Part shown: positions 7,922 through 16,066 of the stretch, in pieces
Layout of the letters: the number at the start of each line of letters is the position of its first letter
Position numbering within the stretch: the first letter of the stretch is position 1
Source of the DNA: a bacterium
Lineage (GTDB): Bacteria; Zhuqueibacterota; QNDG01; JAGLOF01
Direction of reading: 5' to 3'
Assembly (NCBI GenBank): GCA_023139105.1
Contig: JAGLOF010000005.1
Location: 1-54,840 of the forward strand
DNA: 54,840 bases
Made by a program: the position numbers and the translations under genes
The notes under the pieces: model-generated
What the model was told of the DNA's origin: nothing
The model's database searches: none
The model's input: the letters and a program-made list of their open reading frames with translations, nothing else

Positions 7922-10171
7922 TTACTTAAAGGCTTCAGCAAAAACCTTCTCCATCTCACCGGCATTCCACTCCGTCCTGCCTGAATAAGAAATTTTAACA
8001 AATCGCCCGGCATGCTTGAAAATCATTTTTTCTCCCAATGCCAGTACTCTGGCATTATCTATACTCATAAGCGCAAATTCTCTATAGGCCAGACTGCCAT
8101 ATTTAATATCAATTGTTTTTTCATCTGTATACTCGCTGTCCACCCACATATCATCATTGAGATAAAATGTCCTGCTGCCTATTCGTTTCACATCATCGGG
8201 CATCTCTACAGTCTCTGCCTCTTTCATCTCTCTGACATTTTTACTCATCTTCACCGCCTGCACACCGCTGACAGGCTGCTGTGCCATAGCAGCTTCAAAC
8301 ACTTTAACTCCATCAAACGCCATTACCGAACCTTTAGGCAGGGCCGATCCACGCAGAGCAGCACCGCTGTTGTTAATACGACGAAGGTCACGATCCACCA
8401 TCTGCACGTCTTCTGTTACCAGAAATGATGTCAGTGGCGACATGACACCGTAACGTTTGCTCAGCCGAACAATTTCCTTCTCCACCTCATCATTTTTACC
8501 ATAAAGACGAATCTCATCCATCAGCGTACCGATTTTTCTGGTTGCCCACACATGCGGCAGAAAATCATTTCCATCTTCCACTTCATTTATCTTCAATCGA
8601 TGACTGATCCTCACTGCTCTGCCGGCGGATAAACCTTCAATATTTATTCTGGTTCTGCCGCTATGGCTGAAACGTCCCAGTATTGTCAGTTGGTCACCTT
8701 TATGGAGATCAGGCAAAATGACAGGATAAACATCTTTTGGTATCATATCGCCAAAGTCAACAGACAGATTTGTCAATACAGGATAGCGTATCTTATCATA
8801 AAAAGACCCTATCCGTTCTTCTATATTCTCATTGGGCTCAATATAATCAGACACTGACCTGCTGCACTGCGCAATCTTGTCCAGGAGAAATGTATTCACA
8901 TCATAACCGACACCAAATGTAAAAATCTTTACACCTGACCGATTCGCCTTTTCCAGATTTTTCACTATACGTCCGGGATCGCGCTCGCCAACTGTAGGGA
9001 GCCCATCAGTGAGAAATACTATGCTGGCTGCGCGATTACCATCAAATGAACTGCCCAGTGCAGTTATCAAAGCATCATTGATCCGTGTACCGCCACTGGC
9101 TTCAATGCTGTCAATATATTCCAGTGCCGCCTGCTTAAATTTTTTTGAAGCTACAAGCTTATTTCTGAATTGCCGCACCTCTGAACTGAAGGTTATAACA
9201 TTGAATCTGTCATTTCTATCCAGGCCGTTAATGCAGTAACGCAGAGCCGCCTTTGCTTGCTCTATCTTCTCCCCTTCCATACTGCCTGAAGTATCCATTA
9301 CGAAGAGAATATCTTTTGCCGTTACAGGCGTATTATCTTTCTCATGTTGCGGTGTAACCATCATAAGAAAATATCCGTCATCACTGCCGCCGAGTCGATG
9401 CGTAATAATATTGACACTGAGTTCATCCTGTGATACAGCATAGTACAGTATAAAACTTTGTTTACTACCTGTACCATTCCCCTCATAACTCACAGAGGCA
9501 CGGCCGGAATTTTTTCTCCCGATCTCTATACGATGACTGGGTGAATAGATTGAATTGATCTGAATATCTGAACGCAATTCTATAGTTATATTGGGACTAA
9601 TAATCTGTCTATGTTTTCCCGAATGTCTAAACCGGCCGCCGACAATGCGGCCGCCCAGAGGATGATTAAACTGTACCAGTCCGTTATCCTGCGGCAATAT
9701 GGTTGAATATGTCAATGTAATCTGACGCTGGCCGTTAGCAGGTATGGGAAATATGCGGGCTTTAAAGAGATTCAGCCCCGCATATTCCAGAAGTGCCGGA
9801 TCAAGCTGTTTGCGGACAATATCTTCATAGATCTTTCTGGCTGCATCTTTATCAAGAATCTCTCCTCTCATTATTTTACCATCAGCAAGCATCTGAAAAT
9901 CTGTAACACCCGCCCCTTTTGGCAGAGGGAAAAAATATGTACCTTCCAATGGTCTGTGTGAACGATTGGCAAATGTCTGCTGTATTGTCACTGTGGCAAC
10001 CTGATTTACAACTTCCACATCTACATCATACTGTGTCATCTCAAGCGCAGGATTCACAGGCATAATTACCGGAGGCCTGTTAAGCTGCGCCAATGCCGTG
10101 GAAATTGAAAGAATCATTATCAACGCCATTACTGATAGCAGGCGTAACATGGATTTGGATAGTACTTGCAT
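7922..10171 (-). CDS. Exported VIT and von Willebrand factor A domain protein
   Basis: A 749-residue exported protein. The start at 10171 is chosen over an upstream in-frame codon because AAGGAG stands 6 nt before it and a clean signal peptide follows (MQVLSKSM, hydrophobic core, STALA cleavage region). Next come a VIT domain (about residues 38-160) and a vWA domain (about 286-460) with a full MIDAS: DTSGS at 293-297, a Thr near 362 and FLTDGLPT near 387. The C-terminal ~180 residues have no recognised motif. There is no LPXTG or other sorting tail, so it is likely periplasmic or surface-held by interactions. It is the distal gene of a sigma/anti-sigma operon and is likely a target or partner in that envelope response, by inference. 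Confidence 0.87.
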   Translation of the reverse strand: MQVLSKSMLRLLSVMALIMILSISTALAQLNRPPVIMPVNPALEMTQYDVDVEVVNQVATVTIQQTFANRSHRPLEGTYFFPLPKGAGVTDFQMLADGKIMRGEILDKDAARKIYEDIVRKQLDPALLEYAGLNLFKARIFPIPANGQRQITLTYSTILPQDNGLVQFNHPLGGRIVGGRFRHSGKHRQIISPNITIELRSDIQINSIYSPSHRIEIGRKNSGRASVSYEGNGTGSKQSFILYYAVSQDELSVNIITHRLGGSDDGYFLMMVTPQHEKDNTPVTAKDILFVMDTSGSMEGEKIEQAKAALRYCINGLDRNDRFNVITFSSEVRQFRNKLVASKKFKQAALEYIDSIEASGGTRINDALITALGSSFDGNRAASIVFLTDGLPTVGERDPGRIVKNLEKANRSGVKIFTFGVGYDVNTFLLDKIAQCSRSVSDYIEPNENIEERIGSFYDKIRYPVLTNLSVDFGDMIPKDVYPVILPDLHKGDQLTILGRFSHSGRTRINIEGLSAGRAVRISHRLKINEVEDGNDFLPHVWATRKIGTLMDEIRLYGKNDEVEKEIVRLSKRYGVMSPLTSFLVTEDVQMVDRDLRRINNSGAALRGSALPKGSVMAFDGVKVFEAAMAQQPVSGVQAVKMSKNVREMKEAETVEMPDDVKRIGSRTFYLNDDMWVDSEYTDEKTIDIKYGSLAYREFALMSIDNARVLALGEKMIFKHAGRFVKISYSGRTEWNAGEMEKVFAEAFK

Positions 10172-10192
10172 GATAATCTCCTTAAAATGAAA

Positions 10193-10222
10193 TGGCCTTA
10201 TGAAGTAATCTTCACAAGGCCA
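10193..10222 (-). promoter_or_regulatory. Intercistronic hairpin before the VIT/vWA gene
   Basis: Arms 10193-10205 and 10210-10222 form a 13-bp stem, with one mismatch that is a G-U pair in the minus-strand transcript, around a 4-nt loop. It sits 21 nt before the VIT/vWA start and has no T-run behind it, so it looks more like an mRNA processing or stability element than a terminator. Confidence 0.6.
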
Positions 10223-10256
10223 TACACTTAACATGGAGATTTATTCCATCTTTTTT

Positions 10257-11291
10257 TTATTTTTCCTCAATTGTCCTGACAAGAAAGTCCAGACGACGTC
10301 TTTTATCGGCGAACACTGTTGAGTCAGCCTGCGCTGTAAGCCACTCCCCGTAAACCACATAAAACAGACGCGCCTCACGTATGGCTTCAGGTGTCATGAG
10401 CTGATGCGCTCTGTCATAATGAAGCCTGGCCTGCTTCATACGTATCTGTCTGACATTGTGTAACTCTCCATTGGATTGCAGATCACCTTCAAGAGCTTTA
10501 ATCTGCATATTCAGAGAGTCAGTTTGAGTAGTATGAATATCGGTACTGTATTTTGCCATTCTCCGGTCTCTCTGATGAACACCGGCAGGTATAGGAGCAG
10601 CAGCGGGAACAGCCTCTACAGGTGCTGCCACACCATCCACAGTATACATTTTTCCTTTTTCAACACCGGCCACAGCAGCTCCGCGCAAGACAATCTTACT
10701 GACAGCATCCTGTTCATCCTTATCGGCAAGATCCACATCATTTATCTTCTTCGCCTCCCTCTGGCGGACCGATTTTTCCGGAGCAGCCTGCATTTTCTCT
10801 TGGGTACGACTTTCAGTTTTAACTGCCGGTGCCTCTTTTACAGTCTCCATTTCTTCCATAGATTCTTCTGCAACATCTGCCTTCATTATAACAGGAAGAG
10901 GCGCATACACAGGAATTGTCTTATTATCTTCAAGCATCTCCCTTCCCACAAACAAAACCATTACAGCGGCAGCAGCCATTCCCGCAAGACGAAGAGTTAC
11001 CGGTTTTAAAGGAAGTATTCTGCGTCTGGCAGAATGCTTATCTGCTACTCTCTGCCCTGATGCCCTGTCCACAGCACTGCTGATATCTCTATTCAATCGT
11101 TTCCAGTACACATCGCCGGGATCATCAACGTAGGGAATCCGGCCAAACTCATCAACTGCAGTCAATGCTGCCAGTTCTTCACGGCACTGTGAACAGTACG
11201 CAAGATGGGCTGAGACCCGCTTTCCGGCTTCGCCTTTTAACTCTCCATCCATATAGGCATTCAGCTGTTCTCTGATTTGATTACACTTCAT
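10257..11291 (-). CDS. Zinc-finger anti-sigma factor, membrane-spanning
   Basis: A 344-residue anti-sigma factor. The cytoplasmic N-terminus has the zf-HC2 anti-sigma signature: Cys3, then His29-x3-Cys33-x2-Cys36. A single membrane segment lies at about 100-116 (LAGMAAAAVMVLFVG). The remaining ~225 residues are outside the membrane, with a low-complexity Glu/Ala/Pro-rich stretch and a helical C-terminus. It begins 1 nt after the stop of the sigma gene, so the two are co-translated. By the family model it holds the ECF factor inactive until an envelope signal. The long extracytoplasmic part is larger than in minimal RseA-like proteins and is the likely sensor; its signal is unknown. Confidence 0.87.
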   Translation of the reverse strand: MKCNQIREQLNAYMDGELKGEAGKRVSAHLAYCSQCREELAALTAVDEFGRIPYVDDPGDVYWKRLNRDISSAVDRASGQRVADKHSARRRILPLKPVTLRLAGMAAAAVMVLFVGREMLEDNKTIPVYAPLPVIMKADVAEESMEEMETVKEAPAVKTESRTQEKMQAAPEKSVRQREAKKINDVDLADKDEQDAVSKIVLRGAAVAGVEKGKMYTVDGVAAPVEAVPAAAPIPAGVHQRDRRMAKYSTDIHTTQTDSLNMQIKALEGDLQSNGELHNVRQIRMKQARLHYDRAHQLMTPEAIREARLFYVVYGEWLTAQADSTVFADKRRRLDFLVRTIEEK

Positions 11292-11292
11292 A

Positions 11293-11901
11293 TCAAACCT
11301 TTATGCTTTTATTCGTGAGATGCGGTTCCAGAATATTTTTCAATCTTTCTCTGGCCCTGGAAAGCCTGGACATAACTGTACCTGTTGAAATACTCAACTC
11401 CCTTGCAATCTCTTCATATTGAAGACCCTCAGAAGTTCTCAGTATAAACACCTGACGCTGCGGCTCCGACAGCTGCCCTATTGCGGCTTCAACAGCATGG
11501 GCCAATTCTCCGTATACCATGGCCTCTTCCGGTGTTTCTCCACCACTGTCAGGCAATGCTTCACTGTCTGTGTACAGAACCTCACCACGTCTCTGTTCCT
11601 TTTTCAAATAATTCAGCGATGTATTCACAGCTATACGGTGAAGCCAAGGGTAGAAAGCATGACTGCCGTCAAATTGATGCAGTTTCTGAAAACATTTTAC
11701 AAATACATCCTGAACCATATCATGTGCCACGTCATAATCTTTTACAAGTTTGCGCACGGTAAAATATATACGTTTCTGATGTTTCAGTACCAATTTATCA
11801 AAAGCCCGTCTGTCTCCGCGCCGGGCTTTATTCACCCAGCGGAGATCTTCACGGTCATTAATCATGTTCTGTAGCTTCTGAACCATGCTCTCACTTGTCA
11901 T
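11293..11901 (-). CDS. ECF-type sigma-70 factor
   Basis: A 202-residue RpoE-like sigma factor. Region 2 spans about residues 34-100 with the core-binding text DMVQDVFVKCFQKL and the -10 reading WLHRIAVNTSLNYLKK. Region 4 spans about 139-192 with LSEPQRQVFILR, then the helix-turn-helix YEEIARELSISTGTVMSRLSRARERL. There is no region 1 or 3, as expected for ECF factors. It is first in the operon with its anti-sigma factor and the VIT/vWA protein. Such factors usually activate their own promoter; the 217-nt divergent gap upstream (11902-12118) would hold it, but I could not identify the sequence. Confidence 0.93.
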   Translation of the reverse strand: MTSESMVQKLQNMINDREDLRWVNKARRGDRRAFDKLVLKHQKRIYFTVRKLVKDYDVAHDMVQDVFVKCFQKLHQFDGSHAFYPWLHRIAVNTSLNYLKKEQRRGEVLYTDSEALPDSGGETPEEAMVYGELAHAVEAAIGQLSEPQRQVFILRTSEGLQYEEIARELSISTGTVMSRLSRARERLKNILEPHLTNKSIKV

Positions 11902-12118
11902 ACAATAATTTTATCCACTTATTCCATAAAATATAAAATCTGTAGCAAAGGTGCAAGCTTCAACTCTATTACCGGGAACTTTTTTATAAGGTCATCCATT
12001 TATTCCTGATTATTCTCATAGACTATTGACATTTTACTTCATTTAGATTACTTTATGATCGACTTACCTCTAAAATATAACAAATATTAACCTGCTCAAT
12101 TTTCCGGGAGGGAAAACC

Positions 12119-13129
12119 ATGAAGATTTTAAAAATCGTCGGATTCATCGTTCTTGGAATAATTTTATTAATTGTGGCCGTTGGCCTCATCGCTCCAAAAA
12201 AATATGAATTTGAAAATACTATTTTGATTGATGCACCTGCAGAAGTTGTGTACATGCACGTACAATACTGGAAAGGCTGGCATGACTGGTCACCATGGGC
12301 AGAGAAAGACTCTACAATGACTATCAGCATAGAAGGCGAAGATGGTCTTAAGGGGGCGATCTATAAATGGACCGGTGACCCGAAAATAACCGGAAAAGGT
12401 GAGATGATTAACACGGGCATAGTGCAGAACCAATCCATAGACTATCACCTTCACTTCATCAAACCATGGGAGTCTCATTCTGACGGTTATATCAGACTCA
12501 CAGAAGAAGACGGTCAAACAAAAGTTGCTTGGGGCATGTACGGTGAAATGCCATTCCCATGGAATATCATGATGATCTTCCAACCCATGGAAAAGATGAT
12601 GGAAAAAGAACTTGATCGTGGGCTGGAGCTGCTCAAAGACGTTGTAGAAAAAGAAATTGCTGCAATAAATGCCTTTAAAATTGAAAAAATCAAATTTGCC
12701 TCAACTAAATATGTTATCATCCGCAAAGAGGTAACTTTTGGCAATATGCAAAGTTTCTTTGGCGAATCATATGGAGCACTCATTGGCCAACTGGCAGAAG
12801 CGGGCAAACAACCTGCTGGAATTCCCGGTGCTCTCTATTATAGTTGGGATTTTTCTACAAGCTCTGCAGATTTGGCTGCCGCAATACCTTTTAGAGGACG
12901 CTCCCCCAAGGGCATGGAGGTTGTAACTATCAAACGTCAGACCGCCTATCAGGGAGACTATTTTGGCCCCTATGATAAATCAGGAATTGCTCACTGGGCT
13001 TTCCAAAAATATTTTGCAGAAAATGGATTAACACAGACAGAACCGATGATAGAACTTTACATGAATGATCCAACAACAGTTTCAGATCCTTCTGAACTAC
13101 ATACGCGAATCATTTATCTGGTCAAATAA
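12119..13129 (+). CDS. Membrane-anchored SRPBCC plus GyrI-like domain protein
   Basis: A 336-residue protein with an N-terminal membrane helix (about 4-26), then an SRPBCC/polyketide-cyclase-like domain (about 30-175) with the typical VYMHVQYWKGWHDWSPW text, and a C-terminal GyrI-like effector-binding domain (about 195-336) ending in ELHTRIIYLVK. Both domain types bind hydrophobic small molecules. In this two-domain form no enzymatic activity is established, and a sensing or sequestering role is only a guess. The ATG has an excellent GGGAGG site. It is monocistronic and ends in a clear terminator 22 nt downstream. It is divergent from the sigma operon. Confidence 0.82.
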   Translation: MKILKIVGFIVLGIILLIVAVGLIAPKKYEFENTILIDAPAEVVYMHVQYWKGWHDWSPWAEKDSTMTISIEGEDGLKGAIYKWTGDPKITGKGEMINTGIVQNQSIDYHLHFIKPWESHSDGYIRLTEEDGQTKVAWGMYGEMPFPWNIMMIFQPMEKMMEKELDRGLELLKDVVEKEIAAINAFKIEKIKFASTKYVIIRKEVTFGNMQSFFGESYGALIGQLAEAGKQPAGIPGALYYSWDFSTSSADLAAAIPFRGRSPKGMEVVTIKRQTAYQGDYFGPYDKSGIAHWAFQKYFAENGLTQTEPMIELYMNDPTTVSDPSELHTRIIYLVK

Positions 13130-13151
13130 TAAAATATATTTTTCAATTTTG

Positions 13152-13180
13152 GAGGCGATCTACATGATCGCCTCTTTTTT
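13152..13180 (+). terminator. Intrinsic terminator
   Basis: A perfect 9-bp stem GAGGCGATC/GATCGCCTC with loop TACAT and six T residues, 22 nt after the SRPBCC gene stop. Confidence 0.92.
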
Positions 13181-13204
13181 GATTAATCTCACTCCTGCTC
13201 TTTT

Positions 13205-13472
13205 AAAGGAGATTGCCACGGCACAGAACGCCAGCAATGACACATACGGACTTAACGTTGTCTCTGCCGGGAAGGCATTTGTGCAGGCAACAGCGGCAGT
13301 CTCATCAAGGGTCCACTAGCAGTCATCAATATCTTTCAGGCAGGGCAGGGCGGCTTCGTGGTCTTCGTGATCTGTGCGAGTGCTCTTTTTTCGTTTTTTT
13401 CGCTCTTTTCCGTAGGCAATGTTCCTGCTCTTCTTTCATTTTAAATTTTATATCCGTACGCATCTGTGATAA
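13205..13472. repeat. Dispersed intergenic repeat, copy 2
   Basis: This is the longer and better-preserved relative of the repeat at 27-258. It begins at GAGATTGCCACGGCACA and runs past GGCTTCGTGGTCTTCGTGA. It starts right behind a terminator, which suggests the element sits in transcriptionally silent space. Reading frames differ between copies, so no protein is likely. Confidence 0.85.
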
Positions 13473-13492
13473 GCTGTGACAAAATTTAGTAT

Positions 13493-13628
13493 TTACGACA
13501 TACAAATCACAGCTAAGATAATTATAACTACCAAACCAATCAACTCCAACCAGCCCCCCACGGCCACGAATTCCATTTTTACCTTTACGTATAAAAAGGC
13601 CTGAAATAGCTAAAAAAATCAGAATCAA
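13493..13628 (-). pseudogene. Small two-helix membrane protein gene, frameshifted at a G6 run
   Basis: On the minus strand a TTG at 13628, with an AAGGGA site just before it, opens a hydrophobic segment ILIFLAISGLFI and a basic loop RKGKNGIRGRGG. At the six-G run (C6 at 13554-13559 on the plus strand) the original frame loses its membrane character. The alternative frame continues with WLELIGLVVIIILAVICMS and a stop at 13493. Removing one G gives a 44-residue protein with two membrane helices joined by a positive loop. Either the gene is broken, the run slips, or the base is a sequencing error. Downstream, the distal half of the long ORF runs into the dispersed repeat. The family is not recognised. 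Confidence 0.4.
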
Positions 13629-13670
13629 AATTCCCTTTCCGTTACCAGGAAAATTTCTTATTTTACACCC

Positions 13671-15458
13671 ATGAAAAAATACGCAGAACGTGAAAAATTT
13701 CTTCCGACCCAGATTGAAGATCTTCGCAGATTAGACTGGAAGGCCTGTGACATAATTATAATCACAGGCGATACATATATCGACTCTCCTTTCATTGGAG
13801 CAGCCGTAATTAGCCGCTGGCTTGAAGCACACGGTTTCAAAGTTGGCATTATTGCTCAGCCTGATGTGAAATCAGATGACATTGCCCGCCTGGGCGAACC
13901 CCGCCTATTCTGGGGCGTTACAGGTGGCTGCATGGATTCCATGGTAGCTAATTACACGGCAATGAACAAATTCAGAAATCAGGATGATCTAACCCCTGGT
14001 GGCAAGAACATTCATCGGCCAGATAGAGCATCCATGGTCTACACCAATTTAATACGGCGTCACTTTAAAGATACCAGGCCCATTGTATTGGGTGGCGTTG
14101 AAGCCAGCCTCAGGCGTATTGCCCACTATGATTTCTGGTCAAATAAAATCCGCAGATCAATTCTCTTTGATGCAAAGGCAGACATATTGGTCTACGGGAA
14201 CGGCGAGCAGGCTATACTTGATGTGGCTGAAGGACTGAGAGAGAACATCCCCATTGACAATATTCCCGGAACCTGCTTCATTAAACGCGAAGTACCTGAA
14301 GCTTACACACACTTGCCATCTTTTGAAGATGCATCGACAAATCCTGATGTTTTCATAAAGATGTTCCGAAAATTCTACAACAACCAGGATCCGGTTACTG
14401 CAAAAGGTCTGGTGCAGGCGCATGGAGACAGATACCTCATCCACAATCCACCAGCTCCCCCCCTGAATCAGGAAGATTTTGACAAAGCCGGTGAATTAAG
14501 ATTCACACGGGACGTACATCCGGATGACATCAAGCATGGCAAAGTACGCGCTCAGGACACCATTCAATTTTCTATTCCTGTACACAGAGGATGCTATGGA
14601 GAGTGCCGTTTCTGCTCAATTGCAGTACACCAGGGTCGACGCATTCAATCACGCAGTGAGGCCTCTGTCCTACGTGAGGTAATGAAAGTATGTGCTCATC
14701 CCGCATTCAAAGGCACTATCAACGATGCAGGCGGCCCCACGGCCAACATGTATGGTTTTGACTGCGGACGTAAAAAGACAAAAGGCTCCTGCCAGGATAA
14801 GGCATGTCTCTATCCTGATGTCTGTACGAGTCTGCCTGTAAATCATGAGCCTCACAAACAGCTGCTGAGAAAAATACGTAATCTGGATACTGTAAAGCAT
14901 GTCTTTGTAGCCTCCGGCCTGCGTCATGATATGATACTGGCTGATGGCCAGCGCGGTGAAGCATACCTGGAGACCCTGCTTCGCTTTCATACCTCCGGGC
15001 AGCTTAAGATTGCTCCTGAACACAGTGAAGATTCTGTACTCCGTTCCATGGGTAAACCCGGACGTAAATCATTGATGCGTTTTAAAGACCTGTTTGACAA
15101 GCTGAATAAAAACATTGGAAAACAACAGTTTCTTTCATATTACTTCATTGCCGCGTATCCCGGCTGCTCTGATCAGGATATGTCTGCCTTGGGCCGCTTT
15201 GCCAAAAACCAGCTCAATGTTCAGCCTGAACAGGTACAGATATTCACTCCCCTTCCATGCACATGGGCATCAGTCATGTACTGGACAGGGAAAGACCCCT
15301 TTACCGGCAAAGAGATCAATGTGATCCGTGACAAGCGACAGAAAGAAAGACAGAAGGGCAAGATGGTGACCCTTGATCACAGTGCACACAAAGCACATGG
15401 GAAACAGCATCCCGATCCGTCCAGGAAGTTTGAAAATAAAAAACCGAGGCGCAGATAG
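13671..15458 (+). CDS. ygiQ: YgiQ-family radical SAM protein
   Basis: A 595-residue protein that matches the UPF0313/YgiQ family from its N-terminus (WKACDIIIITGDTYIDSP) to its basic tail. The radical-SAM cluster motif CxxxCxxC is present at Cys308, Cys312 and Cys315 (HRGCYGECRFC). A conserved extra cysteine-rich block (CGRKKTKGSCQDKACLYPDVC, about residues 364-384) follows. TIM-barrel motifs such as KIAPEHSEDSVLRSMGKPG are intact. The family's physiological reaction is not known. The only ribosome site is a weak AGGA, 17 nt before the ATG, but homology supports this start. It is monocistronic; a GC-rich hairpin spans the stop codon. Confidence 0.92.
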   Translation: MKKYAEREKFLPTQIEDLRRLDWKACDIIIITGDTYIDSPFIGAAVISRWLEAHGFKVGIIAQPDVKSDDIARLGEPRLFWGVTGGCMDSMVANYTAMNKFRNQDDLTPGGKNIHRPDRASMVYTNLIRRHFKDTRPIVLGGVEASLRRIAHYDFWSNKIRRSILFDAKADILVYGNGEQAILDVAEGLRENIPIDNIPGTCFIKREVPEAYTHLPSFEDASTNPDVFIKMFRKFYNNQDPVTAKGLVQAHGDRYLIHNPPAPPLNQEDFDKAGELRFTRDVHPDDIKHGKVRAQDTIQFSIPVHRGCYGECRFCSIAVHQGRRIQSRSEASVLREVMKVCAHPAFKGTINDAGGPTANMYGFDCGRKKTKGSCQDKACLYPDVCTSLPVNHEPHKQLLRKIRNLDTVKHVFVASGLRHDMILADGQRGEAYLETLLRFHTSGQLKIAPEHSEDSVLRSMGKPGRKSLMRFKDLFDKLNKNIGKQQFLSYYFIAAYPGCSDQDMSALGRFAKNQLNVQPEQVQIFTPLPCTWASVMYWTGKDPFTGKEINVIRDKRQKERQKGKMVTLDHSAHKAHGKQHPDPSRKFENKKPRRR

Positions 15459-15478
15459 GCGGGCATTCAATCTGCGCC
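15448..15478 (+). terminator. Hairpin over the ygiQ stop codon
   Basis: Arms GGCGCAGAT (15448-15456) and ATCTGCGCC (15470-15478) form a perfect 9-bp stem with a 13-nt loop. No T-run follows, so it may be a 3-prime stabiliser or a factor-dependent terminator. The following 15540-15600 is a T-rich stretch of iterated CTTTTAACTT-like words. Confidence 0.5.
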
Positions 15479-15620
15479 GATTCCTTTAAATCCTTCCATC
15501 AACCTCCATCAATCCGCATAATCCTGCCAAATAGTTCTGTCTCCGCTCCACTTTTAACTTCATCCTTTATCCTTTTAACTTTTTACTTAATCCTTGCTCT
15601 TTTCAGTGGTATATCTCATC

Positions 15621-15704
15621 TTTCATCTATGAAACTTTTGACTTTTTTCACAATTTATGAAACAATCTCTCAGCTCCTACCGTAAACTTTCATAAATTAT
15701 GAAA
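15621..15704 (+). promoter_or_regulatory. Array of palindromes, probable PadR operators
   Basis: Three inverted repeats with the same half-site precede the PadR gene. They are TTTCAT-CT-ATGAAA at 15621-15634, a looser TTCA-N7-TGAA at 15647-15661 and a perfect 17-bp TTTCATAA-A-TTATGAAA at 15688-15704. The last overlaps the likely promoter area, 42 nt before the start codon. PadR proteins commonly repress their own operon from such sites; the binding itself is inferred. Confidence 0.65.
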
Positions 15705-15745
15705 AAATATACATTGCATCACCATCATACAAAACAGGTGTATTT

Positions 15746-16066
15746 ATGCTAACAAAACTTGAAGACCAGATATTAATGACTGTATGGAAATTCAGAGGCG
15801 AGGCATATGGAGTAAATGTGTATCAGCATCTATCTGAAGTGCTTGATGCCAAAGTAGCTGTCGGTGTAGTGTATACTGCACTTGACCGTCTGACAAAACG
15901 GGGAATGCTCAACAGCTATAAAGGAGAATCAACAGCTGTTCGCGGTGGAATGCGTAAAAAGTTCTTTGAGTTAACAGATATTGGTATTCAGGAACTAACC
16001 AAATCCAAAGCTGTTCACGACCGCATCTGGAACGACTTTGGTGATCTGCTGGAAAAAGAGACATGA
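15746..16066 (+). CDS. PadR-family transcriptional regulator
   Basis: A 106-residue repressor-type winged-helix protein of the short PadR subfamily. The DNA-binding domain occupies about residues 5-80 (EDQILMTVW, YGVNVYQHL, VYTALDRLTKRGML) and is followed by the wing GGMRKKFFELTDIG and a short dimerisation helix. Its stop overlaps the start of the permease gene by 4 nt (ATGA), an arrangement typical of PadR genes coupled to MacB/FtsX permeases. It probably represses this two-gene operon through the TTTCAT/ATGAAA palindromes directly upstream. The inducing ligand is unknown. Confidence 0.9.
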   Translation: MLTKLEDQILMTVWKFRGEAYGVNVYQHLSEVLDAKVAVGVVYTALDRLTKRGMLNSYKGESTAVRGGMRKKFFELTDIGIQELTKSKAVHDRIWNDFGDLLEKET

